From contig NC_092579.1 of assembly GCF_037975245.1 (NCBI RefSeq), forward strand, positions 1,551,001 to 1,615,000: a stretch of 64,000 nt of DNA, written 5' to 3'. Positions 1-12,320 of this stretch are shown in pieces; position 1 is the stretch's first letter; the number at the start of each line of letters is the position of its first letter. Origin of the DNA: Apostichopus japonicus. Lineage: Eukaryota; Echinodermata; Holothuroidea; Aspidochirotida; Stichopodidae. The notes below the pieces were generated by a model. It did not search any database. It saw only the letters and a program-made list of their open reading frames with translations, and was not told where the DNA came from. A program made the translations under genes and the position numbers.

Positions 1-702
1 TAAGGTATCATATACCTAGGAATACTTAGTACTATATAGTTACAGTACCTTACCTAATGCCAGATAATGCAGATGCTATGTAAGGTAGCATAAAGCTAAT
101 TGCTCAGAATCCCTAAGCATGACTTACTCTCAGATTGTTAATGACAATAGTTGACAGATTAATAGGGCCTAGACACACATAATATTGATGCTAATAAGAA
201 GGTAAGAAACCCTGGCTATACTTAAATTTGCCTTACCTATTTTTTGATAACAGAAGAAGGTAATATTGAAAGATACACCTATGTATGTTAATGTGAAAGT
301 TAGACACAAGAACTTAGTAAAGATGACATAAACCTTACCATACTCTGGTATGCAGTACCTTATGTAAGACATAAGAATCTGAAGTTATTAATCTTTATCT
401 CTTGCCAGAAGCATTGCAGAAATACAGTTATGGTAAAACATTTAGAATTCCTTGCTACATGATATTCATGTCTTAACTTGTTTCCTTGGGACATGTATTG
501 AAAACTGGTAGTTATGTAAAACAAATCTTATAATTTATCAATTTTCAGTACCTATTTTGTTCTTAAAAGTATATTTGAATGGCTTTAGATATTGCTGTAC
601 AGCTGCATCTAGGACTGTGAATGGTGTGGAATTGATTTCATGAGTTTATTGGAATGTTAATTGAGTTTAATCACCACTTAAATGCTCTTCTTTACGTTAC
701 AG
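1..702. other. Intron sequence upstream of first visible CIAO3 exon
   Basis: No coding exon could be recognised here. The expected preceding CIAO3 exon, which carries the N-terminal [4Fe-4S] cysteines, must lie before the window. The stretch ends in a pyrimidine-rich acceptor with AG at 701-702. Confidence 0.6.
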
Positions 703-3700
703 ATGCAGTTGCCAGAAAAACAGATGTGTGTCGTGGTATCTATTTCTCCTCAGTCTAAAGCATCCTTAGGGGCAAAGTTCAATCTTTCCATGCTGGAAAC
801 AGCTAAAAAACTAACAGGGTTCTTCAAAGACTTAGGTTAGTTTAATGACATGACATGAATGACATGAAGAGAATACTCTTTGCCTCCAATGAAGCAGTTT
901 GGATTCCACTTTATTAAAGTACTATATTTCACCAACTTCAATTTCTCCCTGAATTCATTCCAATAGCTATGAACTATTTCTTTTAACTCAAAGTTGGTTG
1001 TACATTTGCTGGTAATCTACCTCAATACAGCTTAATTACAATATGACATCTTTCTTGTTGTTATTGGCAAATAGGCGAGGCCTAGTTTAATATACAGTAT
1101 CTGATGTGAAAGTGTTGTAGGCCAAGGTTGAATGTGGATATTGTTTTGATATAAGATAAAAGACATTCTCATTAAATAATAATAATGAATGTTTGTATTG
1201 CTCCCCTATCTATTTGTTTCTTAAATCTAGTTATTTAACATTAATATAACCTTTAATATTAATCAACGAAGCGTACAACTGTTACAACATCCATAATATA
1301 AAACACAGATTTTGCTCAGAATGATTCAGTCCAAACCTGATATTCTGACAAGGTATTCACTTCATTAATACCAAAACTGATTAGACTGTAACAATTTCCG
1401 GCAGTTGCAATCAACATTAATACCACATGCATCACTTTATTTCTGTATAATTCTTCAGTTTTGCATGATCTCAAGTATTAATGAACTTTTTTAATTTTTT
1501 TAAACTTGATGTAATACCAAAGCCAGACATTCATTTAGTTTTAATTTTGCTCCTTTGTCTTTCTCAGGGGTTCATCATGTCTTAGACACAACATTTTCCA
1601 GAAATTTCAGCTTAGTCGAAAGTGGAGAAGAATTTCTGAGACGTTATAAAGAGAAGTCCGCTAAAGGGTCTTTGCCTATGCTTGCCTCAGCTTGTCCAGG
1701 TAGACTATTATCTCTGAGAAAAATAACAACATGACAAAATTAAAGCACTTGGACAGAATGAAATATTTACTCTTGTTGACCAGGAGATGGGTAGATAAGT
1801 ATATAGGCCTACTAGAACAGCCATAGCTCTCTTCATACTGTACTTTTAATATCTCTGTAGTGCTTCATATATGTGTAACCTCAGCAGGGCATCAAATATT
1901 AAATTCATCCAAAAATGTCACCATTTGTTTACTGTCTTCTCACAGTACACTTATACTTTCATTCCTTGCTGAAACATTCTTTGTTGAGAAATATTTCAGT
2001 TTTTTTTTTTAAATGCAATGATGCCACAAAGATACCTTACAAATCATATTAAGTGCCATACCATACTCCATTCTCCTGACCCATGTCCACCCCATATATT
2101 ATCTCCTCTGTTTTCAACCCCATCACCCCCCCCCTTCCCCATCTTAACATACTGTTAAGACAGTGGGAAAGCACTTCTTAGAGACACTTGTTAGGGTTGA
2201 ACATCCAATCCTGGGTTAGATTCCTGCCTCTGTTTCTGTTTATAAGCAATTGGTTTTGTTTTACTAACATCACATGACCACATCACAGCAGATTCACCCC
2301 TAGCTACTGGTGCAGTGTTCAAATATGATACACAACTAACTGTTATTTAACTAATACCATTGAATTAATATAACAGTTTCTGTGCCCAATTGTTTTATGC
2401 CAAGTAGGCTAGTTTTAGCTTTATCCACGTTGTACATTCTTTGAATTACAAAATATCTGTAAAAGCAACAGTTTCATATCCTCTCTTGTATCTTGTGTGA
2501 CAAAAGTTGTTTTTATTCATAAATGATGTTTTGTACTGTAAGAGTATGACCTTTGACCAGACCGACTACTTTCTTCTGATCCCCTGGTGAAATATCTGAG
2601 CTTATATCTGATATATTTCCGTTTACAAGGATGGATTTGCTATGCAGAGAAAACCCACGGTAACTTTATACTACCGTACATCAGCACCACTAAGTCTCCT
2701 CAACAAGTGATGGGCTCCCTCGTCAAATCGTACCTAGCGGATCAGAACGGGATCAAACCGGATCAAATATACCATGTGACTGTCATGCCGTGTTTCGACA
2801 AGAAACTTGAAGCATCCAGACAGGACTTTTACGATGACCTCTACAGTACACGGGATGTGGATTGTGTCATCACATCTGGTGAGTTCTTGGAACTCCTGAA
2901 AATAGTTTAGTCAAAATTATTTTGAAGTTGTTTAACGAAAGGTCACATGTTTTCATGTGCTGAATAGCTCTGCTCCCCTGTTTCATTTAACAATTCCAAG
3001 GTCCAAGGATTCAAACTAATTGCCAATGGATATGCCTCCAATAGATTTGTTATTCTTAGCTTGCCTAATGCTAGGATCCTTCCTGGTGACATTTAACTGA
3101 CTTTAGAGGCTATTTCATGAATTCAGAAGTAATAATACGCATTGCTCTTAATGTGTTTTTCTTTCCTCTTTGTTTCTTCGTTCTGAAAGGCAAAAGAACT
3201 ATACATTTTGATGGCATGTGTATTCATGTATGTATGTCTGTATGCATGTTTGTGCACTTAGGGTGCTTTGGGTATGTAAACACCATTACACAAACATTTC
3301 CAAGGTGGATGAATTGCATACTTGGTATTTAGATCCGGAAGACATTGAACACGTATTTATCAAAAGTAAAATGACTTACTTAAGTTTGTTTCTGTTTATT
3401 TAATCTTTCTCCTTCTTTATTTAATTTCTTTTTATTGCTCAGGGGAAGTAGAGATCATGTTACAGAAGGAAGGGTATCATTTGAGTGACATCGCAGACCA
3501 GGAACTAGACTCCTTGTAAGTATTTTACCATTATTCAGTCTGTCTGTTATTTCGTCTGTCGGTTATTCAGTCTGTCCGTTGTTTCAGTTTAATGGCTTTG
3601 TTACAAGGCAAACCATCTTGTAAGTTTGTAGATTACTCTATTGTTGCTTTCTGTATAGAGATGACCTGAAGTTGGGACGCTGAAAACTTAAAATGCTTCA

Positions 3701-6700
3701 TGGACACTCTCAGCTTGAATGTTCACTGAAGTGAAGTGTTAGGAGTGTTAGCTCAGTGGTTCATGCTGGTGCCTTCCAATCATAAGGTCCCCACTTCGTG
3801 TCACTCCAAGATTAATGTATGTTGTCCAGTTACAGAGTTGTTGACAATTCAAAATCGCGGATGTTAAATATGAATCTAAGGGACTGACTTGGTCAGCTTG
3901 CGGCTTTGATAAGCCAATGAGGCTTCTTCGCAAGTTCCTGCTTGCAGGAGGATCTAAAATGCATACATACATATAAACACACATACATACACACATACAT
4001 GCAAGTGCTCAAAATCAAAAGATCTGAATTCTAACAAGAATACTTCAATTTGATAATTTTCACCTGTCATCATATTTAAAGTAACATTTGATGCATGTAC
4101 TGTATATTTTGCTTTATAATAGTAGGATTACACTTAACACATATATAAAGCTGGTAAAATTAACTTCATCGCAAAAATATGTTTTTAACGAATTTGTGAA
4201 ATTAATTCCTAATTGGAAGATGTAAACTCTTGTAATTCAAAAGTTATTATTGGACAATCGTTGAGTGTGTAAATTATGTTCATAATGCTTCTTTATAATG
4301 CAACTACCCAAAATCACCCAAACGTTGGACTATTTTATTAGCCTTCTTTCTCTTCATTATCCTAACCGGTTAAAACCTCTAAAAGAAGAAGTACAAGACA
4401 GAATTATCACAAATATGATCATGTATTAAAGAACAATTTGTTGTTGTTTAAGAGAGAAAACTTAGTTTAAGTATAAATTTATAGTACTGCAGCTGTTTAA
4501 CTTTCCATAGTTGTAGTTTTACACCCTATTCATAATCTTTCATTTTCATTACAGAAATTATGCTATTAATTTTTCACTTTCATTATCGATTGGCATTTTT
4601 ATGAGTTTTTGAATTGCGTTAATTCAAACATAAATTACTTTAAACTCCGTTTAGCAATTTATCAGACTGCAGTGTTTTCGAAGGGAAGTCACACTTAGTC
4701 CCTGTATAAATATTCCCATACATTGATCATTGCATCTGACCACAGAAATTTTAACTTCATTGGTTTTACATTAACAGTGCAGGTTGGCTGTGTCCTCAGA
4801 TTATTCCTCAGAGGAGGAAAATGCTTCCAGGGGTGGAGTAAAATATGTTTGATGATTAGTGACATTTACTTGACTCACCAACATATTGAGAGCAAGGGGG
4901 ATTACTGACAAATGGAAGTTTTTACTGCCTACATAACTACAAAAGCCTTAAAGGGAAAATATGTTATTAAATATCTATGGACTTAAGATATGCTAAACCA
5001 AATAAATTAAACTATCTGGTTATTTCTGGCCTCTCTTTTCCATGTTAGTTTCCCCTCACACGACGACAACTCTCTCTTCAGTCACGACGGAGGTGGATCA
5101 GGCGGTTACGCAGAGTACGTCCTTAAATATTCAGCCAGAAAACTATTCAATGTGAAACTGGAGAGCTTAGAATATAAAGTATTAAAGTGAGTTTGCCTTT
5201 ATCATCTTTCTCATATACAGGTATGTAAAGCTTGAAAGGTAATTGGGTACATTTCATGGAGGTTAATGTGGTAAAAGCTTTCTCAAGTCCTGTCCTGGGG
5301 ATTCTAATTTATATCTCCAAAGTACACTCAGACATTGAGATTTGCTCAACTTAGGCAATGAAATGTCTCGTTTCTATAGCAGTTTATTCTTCACTATTAT
5401 ACAAAATTTTGAGCAAACCTAAACAAACTTGCCTCATGATTATTATCTGCTTAAACATTCACATCTCCCAGTGTTTTTGCTCCTTTTGTTTAATTCTTTG
5501 TAAAGTCAATGAATAATGAATAATGTTGTAATCATTGTTTGTGGTAAGTGGATTTCAGGTGAAACGATGAATAGGATCAATATTAGTACAAGTTAATTGC
5601 GTATTGTCAGGTATCATTTTGAATGTTTCGGAATTTTCAATTGTTACAGTCAGATTCCACTGTCAAATTTCTCTTAGATAGTTTGTTGTTTTTAATAGTT
5701 TAATAACACTTGTGTATAACTTCAGCTTACAGTCATATTTTGCAATGTAGTGACAGGTCCTCAGCAATTAATTCTACACTATTATGCAAAATTTTGACCT
5801 TAAAAAAATTGCCTCATGATTTCATCTGCTCAAACATGCACATCTCCCAGTGTTTTTGTTTGTGATAGTTTTTATTGGGCAATTTGAGTATTGTCTGTTT
5901 TGTTTCCTTTTGTTTTTTCTTTGTAAAGATGATGAAGGTTAATATGGAAAGAAGTAATGTTCACATTGGAATCAAAACAAAGTTGCTAGCCAACTAAAAT
6001 CTTATTCACAGCTCACGTAACACCGTCTCTATGAGGCTGAATTTTTCAAAGTTTGAAGGTTTCGAAATATCGTTATCACTTGCTTGCTTGATCAGCTGAG
6101 CTATAATGCTGAACCTCACAATGTTACAACATTATAGCTAATATAAAGTTTACTATGCTGCTTTAAGAGCTAAGGGTGTGGTTGGTGGATGTGTGTCGGT
6201 TTCGGGTTTCCATCCATGCAGTGATTGGAAACAAAGTGACAGAAGTTTATCTCAGGATGCATTTCAGGGTGTTGGCATATTTGAGTTTAATTCCTTTCTT
6301 TTCTGTCCTATAATCAGGAAAAACAACAAACAATTTCACAAATAATTTCTTTTCTCTTTGAAATCAGAAATAAAGATTTTAAGGAAGTTACTCTTAGTGT
6401 GGAGGGAGTGACAGTATTGAAGTTTGCCCTGGCCTACGGTTTCAGAAATATACAGAATCTGGTGCAGAAAATGAAGAGAAAGAAATGCACTTATGATTTT
6501 GTTGAGGTCATGGCTTGTCCCTCTGGTAAGAGAAATTAATATTTTACACATTTATCTCAGATATTTTCCTCCCTCTGTTATTCATAGGGGCTTAATTTGT
6601 TGCTGAGGGAAAGAAATCGATTGGAATTAAAATGTTCATTAATAAGACCAGTCGACATGATAACCTAAGAATAATCTTCAATATACATAGCTTGAAAGTA

Positions 6701-7867
6701 GGTTGATGTATTTCAAGTAAAATTGATGATAAGGTATCTTTGTTAAACATCAGCATCATCAATATTAATGAGAGTGAATGAATATGTATATGTTTTTGAT
6801 GTTGGTTTATGTGTCTTTGAAGAGAAGAAGAGGATACGAGAATTGTATTTTGATTCTTCAATTAGTGTTTGCCTCCCGTGGTCAATGCTCACGTAACTGG
6901 TATACCACTGGCTCTGTATTAGTTATAAACTCTCTTAACAAAGAAAAATAAATATTTTATGTGGTTCATGTTTCGAGCCCAATAGGTTACATTCATACGT
7001 AGCTGTGTCTATAATTGGTGAGTGAATATAAAGGGAGGGTTTTTCTCTCTTTAAATAAGGAATCTGATGCAGTTGTTTCAGGATTAATTTGATATAATGT
7101 TACATTATAGCAGCTGGCTGCATCTGTCCCCTTATAAATGCACATGAGCAAATATAGTATCATTGGTTTGCCACGTTAATGTCACTTAAAGTCCTCAATA
7201 TGTCACACTTGAAAACAAACTTCAGAACATTATTTTTCGTACTGTTGGACCAACAACACTGTCATAGCAAACCTCTGTGGATATATTTAGATATATTTCA
7301 AGTTAATCATAAGGAGCATCTAACGATTACGGTACAACTTGAAATGAATTTGGTAGGAAGTCAGATCCAGCAAGCTGGAATTTGAATCGAATGCCACCAA
7401 CTGATGTGTGACCTCTTTGTTTGAGTGGTTAGGCTGATAAGATCAAGAACTGTGAAAGACATGACTGATTTTATCAATATTTGATGCAAGGTAAATCTAT
7501 CAGTTAACTATAGGACTGTTAGATTTTCATTGCATAGTAGCAGAGCTTTTAATAACTCCACAATATTTGCTGCTGTGTTTTGTTTCACTGATTATAGTTT
7601 ATTATTTTTGCTATTTGATTGATAGGTTGTCTGAATGGCGGAGGTCAGATCAAACCAACTGATGGAGAAAACCCTAAGCAACTTCAAGTGAAGCTGAACG
7701 AACTTTACAATTCATTAACCGCACAAGAACCAGAAGAAAACAAAGATGTAGAAAAGTTATATGAAGAATGGCTAGGAGGTAAAGACTCTGAGAAAGCAAG
7801 GACTCTACTACACACTCAGTACCATGAAGTAGAGAAAATGACTAATGCATTAGTCATGAAATGGTAG
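703..7867 (+). CDS. CIAO3: CIAO3 / NARFL, cytosolic iron-sulfur assembly factor (3' part, seven exons)
   Basis: Cytosolic Fe-S assembly component 3 (Nar1 family, related to Fe-only hydrogenase) links the early CIA scaffold to the targeting complex that loads nuclear and cytosolic Fe-S proteins. Exons read from the sequence are 703-835, 1568-1699, 2630-2878, 3443-3515, 5049-5186, 6368-6525 and 7626-7867. All have GT-AG borders, and they join without frame breaks into 374 codons plus TAG. The N-terminal part of a roughly 476-residue family protein lies before the window. Recognisable blocks are [104 protein letters not shown] and [11 protein letters not shown]. The four cysteines of the C-terminal H-cluster-like site (ACPGW, MPCFD, ACPSGC) are present. 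The chain ends in Trp, as in other Nar1 proteins. A likely poly(A) signal is AATAAA at 8508. Oddity: the last codons are the first unit of a 71-bp tandem array. Confidence 0.96.
3738..4005 (+). repeat. tRNA-derived SINE with (CATA)n tail in a CIAO3 intron
   Basis: The head contains a good RNA polymerase III A box (TAGCTCAGTGG at about 3749), an anticodon-arm-like segment (GCCTTCCAATC) and a weak, degenerate B box about 40 bp later. The body ends in a CATA/CACA-rich simple tail at about 3960-4000. This is the usual structure of a tRNA-derived SINE. It sits in the intron after the exon at 3443-3515. The exact 5' end is uncertain. Confidence 0.6.
5391..5928. repeat. Intronic direct duplication, about 385-bp period
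   Basis: Two related blocks lie in the CIAO3 intron 5187-6367, at about 5391-5506 and 5776-5928. Both contain the series ACTATTAT, CAAAATTTTGA, TTGCCTCATGATT, CACATCTCCCAGTGTTTTTG and a closing TTTGTAAAG. The second copy is interrupted by a fragment (about 5862-5902) of the hairpin repeat seen again at 8.6 and 9.0 kb. Confidence 0.6.
6094..6175 (+). repeat. Copy of dispersed hairpin repeat (GCTATAATG...CATTATAGC)
   Basis: This copy carries the palindrome GCTATAATG, a spacer of about 21 nt, then CATTATAGC. It is followed by the shared tail TATGCTGCTTTAAGAGC and TAAGGGTGTGGT. Further copies lie at 8.5, 8.75 and 8.9 kb. The terminal structure does not identify a known superfamily. Confidence 0.65.
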
Positions 7868-8280
7868 TCAGGACTCTACTACACACTCAGGACCATGAAG
7901 TAGAGAAAATGACTAATGCATTAGTCATGAAATGGTAGTCAGGACTGTACTACACACTCAGTACCATGAAGTAGAGAAAATGACTAATGCATTAGTTATG
8001 AAATGGTAGTCAGGACTCTACTACACACTCAGTACCATGAAGTAGAGAAAATGACTAATGCATTAGTCATGAAATGGTAGTCAGGACTGTACTACACACT
8101 CAGTACCATGAAGTAGAGAAAATGACTAATGCATTAGTCATGAAATGGTAGTCAGGACTGTACTACACACTCAGTACCATAAAGTGAGGTAAATGACTAA
8201 TATGTTAGTCAGGACTTAACTCTACACTCAGCTCCATGAAGGTTAGAAACTGACTTATATGTTAGTCATGAAATCGCAGT
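7801..8280 (+). repeat. 71-bp tandem array seeded from the CIAO3 C-terminal codons
   Basis: Units start at 7801, 7872, 7943, 8014, 8085 and 8156, exactly 71 bp apart. They differ by only a few substitutions. Shortened, decayed units follow up to about 8280. Unit 1 encodes the last residues of CIAO3 ([21 protein letters not shown]) and its TAG. The later units repeat the same sequence in the 3' UTR. Because 71 is not a multiple of 3 and unit 1 holds the stop, the extra units are not translated. Confidence 0.95.
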
Positions 8281-8507
8281 TATGGACACACAGAATGGTT
8301 GGGTAGTAAATAGAACAGACCATTCGTGAGTTGTGGAGTGCTGTAATGCATTGCTGGTTACCACGGTGATGCATTTGTGTGCTGTTCAGTACAAAATTGA
8401 GTATATCTGTTTCCCTGATTTATATTCCAAAGGTGAAAGTTCAACATGCTGAAATGAATGTTTACAAAATGCTGAACGATCCTGCTAACAGTCGTCAGTT
8501 GTGTAAG

Positions 8508-9068
8508 AATAAACTTGGGTGTCCAGGGACCAAGGCTCAATCAGCAGAGCTATAATGCTGTACCTCACAATGTTATAACATTATAGCTAATATAAACATT
8601 TACTATGCTGCTTTAAGAGCTAAGGGTGTTATGATAGTGTTTAATTGGGCAATTTGATTTATTGTCTGTTACTCGGGGGGGGGGGGGGGAGGGGAGGGTA
8701 TGCCTCCCAATGATCAAGGACAAGATATGGTGACTAAAGCTGAATTATAATGCTGTACCTCGCAATGTTATAACATTATTGCTAATGTTCGCATTGTATA
8801 ATAATAATGCTAATGATATAATAATATTGCTAATGTTCGCAATGTTATAACACTATTGCTAATATAAATGAACTTGGGGGTCCAGGGACCAAGGTTTGAT
8901 CAGCTGAGTAATAATGCTGTACCTCAAAATGTTATAATACTATAGCTAATATAAAAGTTTTTACTGTGCTGCTTTAATAGCTAAGGGTGTGGTGATAATA
9001 TTTATTGGACAATTTGATTTATTGTCTGTTACTCTTGGGTATGCCTTCCAATGATCAAGAATAAGATG
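8508..9068 (+). repeat. Tandem-arranged copies of the CTATAATG hairpin repeat
   Basis: Two longer copies begin with AACTTGGG.GTCCAGGGACCAAGG (about 8513 and 8871). They continue through the hairpin motif and a tail containing ATTTATTGTCTGTTACTC and CCAATGATCAAG. A shorter, internally expanded copy lies between them at about 8740-8870. The spacing of the long copies is about 360 bp. A poly-G run sits at about 8676-8690. Confidence 0.65.
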
Positions 9069-10929
9069 GGTTCCCTTAATGCAACCAAAGCCAGCAATTG
9101 GGAGAACACTGAGTAAGGTTTATGTCACCTAACAACCTGGCACCCTGACATTATGCCTCTGATAGTTATTGATTCACTGATAAAATATGACATGAAATTC
9201 ACTGAATTTAATCTTGGCAAGTATAAAACTTATGCAACTGATGTTATAGATTTGAGTTTTGCAGCAGCTCAGGATCCATCTGTGACATACCATATCCAGA
9301 TACTGGTAAGATATCAGCATTACCTACGACTTTGGATTGAAGGAATGCTTACAACACTGGCAGGGGTTTGTACATAGTTATCCAAAAAGCCATGTGTCCT
9401 TCAATAGAAATGTTTGTACATAGTCTTCCAGAATGACCATGTGTCCTTCAATAGAAAGTGTAATGTCCCTTGAACCTTAATGTTTGAACTATCTGATAAG
9501 TTAAGAAGACCTGGTATGTTTAATCAACTTAATTCACGGGTAAAGATGTGTGAATGTTATATAATGCATGTAACAAAGTAATGTATGTAACAAAGTAATG
9601 TATGTAACAAAGTGTATCAAGAATTGGGATTTTGAGTGTCAAAGCAACTTTTTCTAATCTTCATGTTGCATCAGAAACTTTGGTATATTCTATAGTGGTA
9701 TAGAAGTATGGAACACATATTTTGGTGAGAGAATATTCTTTTTTAAATCCACTGTAAGACTTGATTGTTGGTTTGTTTATTTTCAGTTTGACCTGTTGCA
9801 CCAAACTACGCTAAAGAGATGAAAACAGATAAAACCTAATTCACTGGTACCTTAAGGGTATCGTTGTTTATTGAAACAGCTGGTTATTGAGGTGGGGGTG
9901 TGGGTGGGGGTGGGGGAATATAACCTTTAAGGTCAACAATCATCTCTCGTCTCTTATTGTTAGACTAGCCTACCTGAGTGGGGGAAGGTGAGGGGGAGGT
10001 GGTGAATGTGTGGAGGGGCTGAGAAGTGAAAATACTTAACATGGGAGTTGAGATGGAAAAGCAGATAGAGGGTTTGGTAAGAAAGTGGAGGAGTTGGTCG
10101 TGTGATATTAGAGTTTGGTATGGGACAGGTAAGGGGTGAGCATATGTTGGTTGAACAGTCAGCCTTATTTTCTGCTTAAGTGGACATTATTTTAAGTTAA
10201 ACCTATTGCTTGAAAAGGTGGCATGGTTATTGCAATAGTAGTGTCATACTATACCAGCAAATATCACAGGATTGTTGGTGAGTCAATGTCATAAAGTCTG
10301 TGGAAGCCTTCCATTGATGTACTGATATCAAATGATGAAGATGTCACAGGCTTTTCCTTCTGGCCTTACACCCTTTTGTTTTCCGGGAAGAAGTTAATTG
10401 AAGAGCATGTAGACGTATGTTTCCCCTCCACCCCCTTACCCTCTTCATTGGATTACCCCGCTCTCTCTATATATATCTCTCTTTTAAAATGTTACCGTTG
10501 ATGTCAAAATATTTAGGGAGCATCAGTTTCTGATCATGGCATCATTTCAACAAGGCAACTTTATAACAGTTGCCGTTCTGCCGTAATAATAATAATAATT
10601 AAAACAACAGCAATCTTAGTTTAAAGTCTACCTAAACTGCCTTTCTTTAACTTGTAAGTACAGTTTTCACCATTTCATTGTAACTCAAGAATACTTCAAT
10701 TATGAATGGAACAAATCAGCCATTAATTTGGATTATCATTTTTACATCCTCGTGTTTTTATGATGCTAATATTTGCCATAGCAAAGATTGTAATAATAAA
10801 AACAGTGATTTGTAAATAACAAAAAACATTCTCATTTTGTGTTTCGTTTTTACTTGGTACTCTCAAATTGTGTTCTGAAACCCACATTAATTATTATGAA
10901 TGTTTCGTGCATACACTGTAGTACATTTA
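9069..10929. other. Intergenic, no gene seen
   Basis: No convincing exon was found. A G-rich stretch with runs of three or more G (about 9890-9916) could form a G-quadruplex. A short GTAACAAAGTAAT tandem (about 9568-9612) is the only other local structure noted. Confidence 0.5.
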
Positions 10930-11400
10930 TGCGTAGGATCAGGGACATATCAGGGATTTTAAGATGGAGGGTGGGGGCGGGGGAGTTGTCAGCCATAAGG
11001 TCGCTGAAGCCGGTTCCAATGTATGGGGGTCAGGCGGTCCTCCTCACGGAACAATTAAAATTCCTTAGGTCAAGGACCCCAGTTAGTGTGTTACAAAAGG
11101 CCCTGATTAGTTCTCAACAGCTAACATTGGCACACAGATGTATCTGGAAAGATAGTACAAATCTCTCTAAAGTTTTGGGAAAGTTTTTGAACCAGGCCCA
11201 GAGAGAACCGAAATACCACCGTACCAAAATTGAACAAGGCGAACCGATAGGGTGTTCGCCCCTAGGGCTGGAGGGCCCGAATACACGATTTGTAAAATAT
11301 TGTGGGCCGATTTTTCTCGAGCTGCCGATGAAGGATCTGTGTTCTATAATATTGCAATACATAATTTGTTTAAAAAATCCCGTTAAATTAATAGAATGAA
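10930..11400 (+). repeat. Degenerate repeat block (shared 5' motif with 14.24 and 36.76 kb)
   Basis: The first 110 bp (ATCAGGG.. followed by GTCGCTGAAGCCGG and GGTCCTCC) resembles 14238-14330 and 36763-36860, so it is a dispersed repeat. An open frame of about 186 codons spans 10839-11399. It has no recognisable domain and overlaps this repeat, so I do not call it a gene. Confidence 0.45.
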
Positions 11401-11952
11401 TATCTGAACCGACCGTTTCGCATCTCTATGACATAACAGATTGGACAACACAGACGGACGGACAGACAAACGATCTAACATGGGGTTGGACATGACGCAA
11501 CTCGGTAAGGAAACAACATGTTGACAACGATTATCACCAAGTCAACGTAATGTTAAACTTGACAAATGTTGAACATGTTTACTATAACCACAATATTTAG
11601 TTTCAGCCAAGAATATCTTCTCAGATTCGGGTGAATAGACCTTCCGATCCAATGGTGCTGATTAGATACCACCCAGATATAGAACGGATAGCAAGGGGGA
11701 CTGGGGTTGAGAGCGGATCAGTCAGTTCGTTGTTTGGTTTCTCGTGCCCAAGGTTCTTTCCATGGTGACTTTACCTAAAAAGTACTCTTAGCTGGCTTGT
11801 CATGGAAGTTTTTGCTAGACATTCTCACCAGAGACTGTTGAGTCTACAATATCAATGAATTTATTATGAACAATATTAACACAATTATTGTTATGAATAG
11901 ACGGATGACGTATCAAAAGATTCCACTCATCGGATAACATTGTTCAAATTAT

Positions 11953-12312
11953 CAAAAGCGTAGGAACCGGGGGGCTGGGGGGCGCCAGCCCCCCCCCGTG
12001 AAAAATATGGGGGCGGAAGTAAAATTCCGCCCCCCGCTCCGCGAGTCAGAAAACCCCTTTTTCATTTCCAAATGAGAAAAAAATCTCATTTGGAGCACCA
12101 AATTGCATCTATAATGCCAGGTGAAAATGCAAAATTATTTACAAAATGGATTGGGTGTTGAAGTGTGCTATATTGCACCAAATTGCATCTGAGGCCACCT
12201 GGAAATGCAAAAAAATTCCAAAGGGGAGGGGGACCCCTCCCCTTAGACCCCTCTCCCAGACCGGCCATCGGTCTTCAGCCCCCCCACTCAAAAGTACCTT
12301 CCTACGCCACTG
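11953..12312. mobile_element. hAT-type MITE, 360 bp, perfect 8-bp TSD
   Basis: The element is bounded by the direct repeat CAAATTAT at 11945-11952 and 12313-12320. Terminal inverted repeats are CAAAAGCGTAGGAA at the left and CCTACGCCACTG at the right (read inward, CAGTGGCGTAGGAA). The 8-bp duplication and CAGTGGCG-like end are typical of hAT elements. The interior has opposed C- and G-runs and no transposase. Confidence 0.85.
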
Positions 12313-12320
12313 CAAATTAT

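Noticed and set aside
2160-2290. Possible second tRNA-derived SINE in CIAO3
   Set aside because: GGGTTAGATTCC resembles a B box, but no convincing A box at the right distance or tail was found.
7801-8280. CRISPR-like regular array
   Set aside because: The repeats are contiguous 71-bp tandem units without unique spacers, in a eukaryotic gene end.
9153-9377. Open frame of 74 codons downstream of CIAO3
   Set aside because: No domain, no splice context and no supporting neighbour. Treated as chance.
10839-11399. Open frame of 186 codons
   Set aside because: It overlaps a dispersed repeat, has no recognisable domain and shows no conserved composition. It is likely a chance frame.
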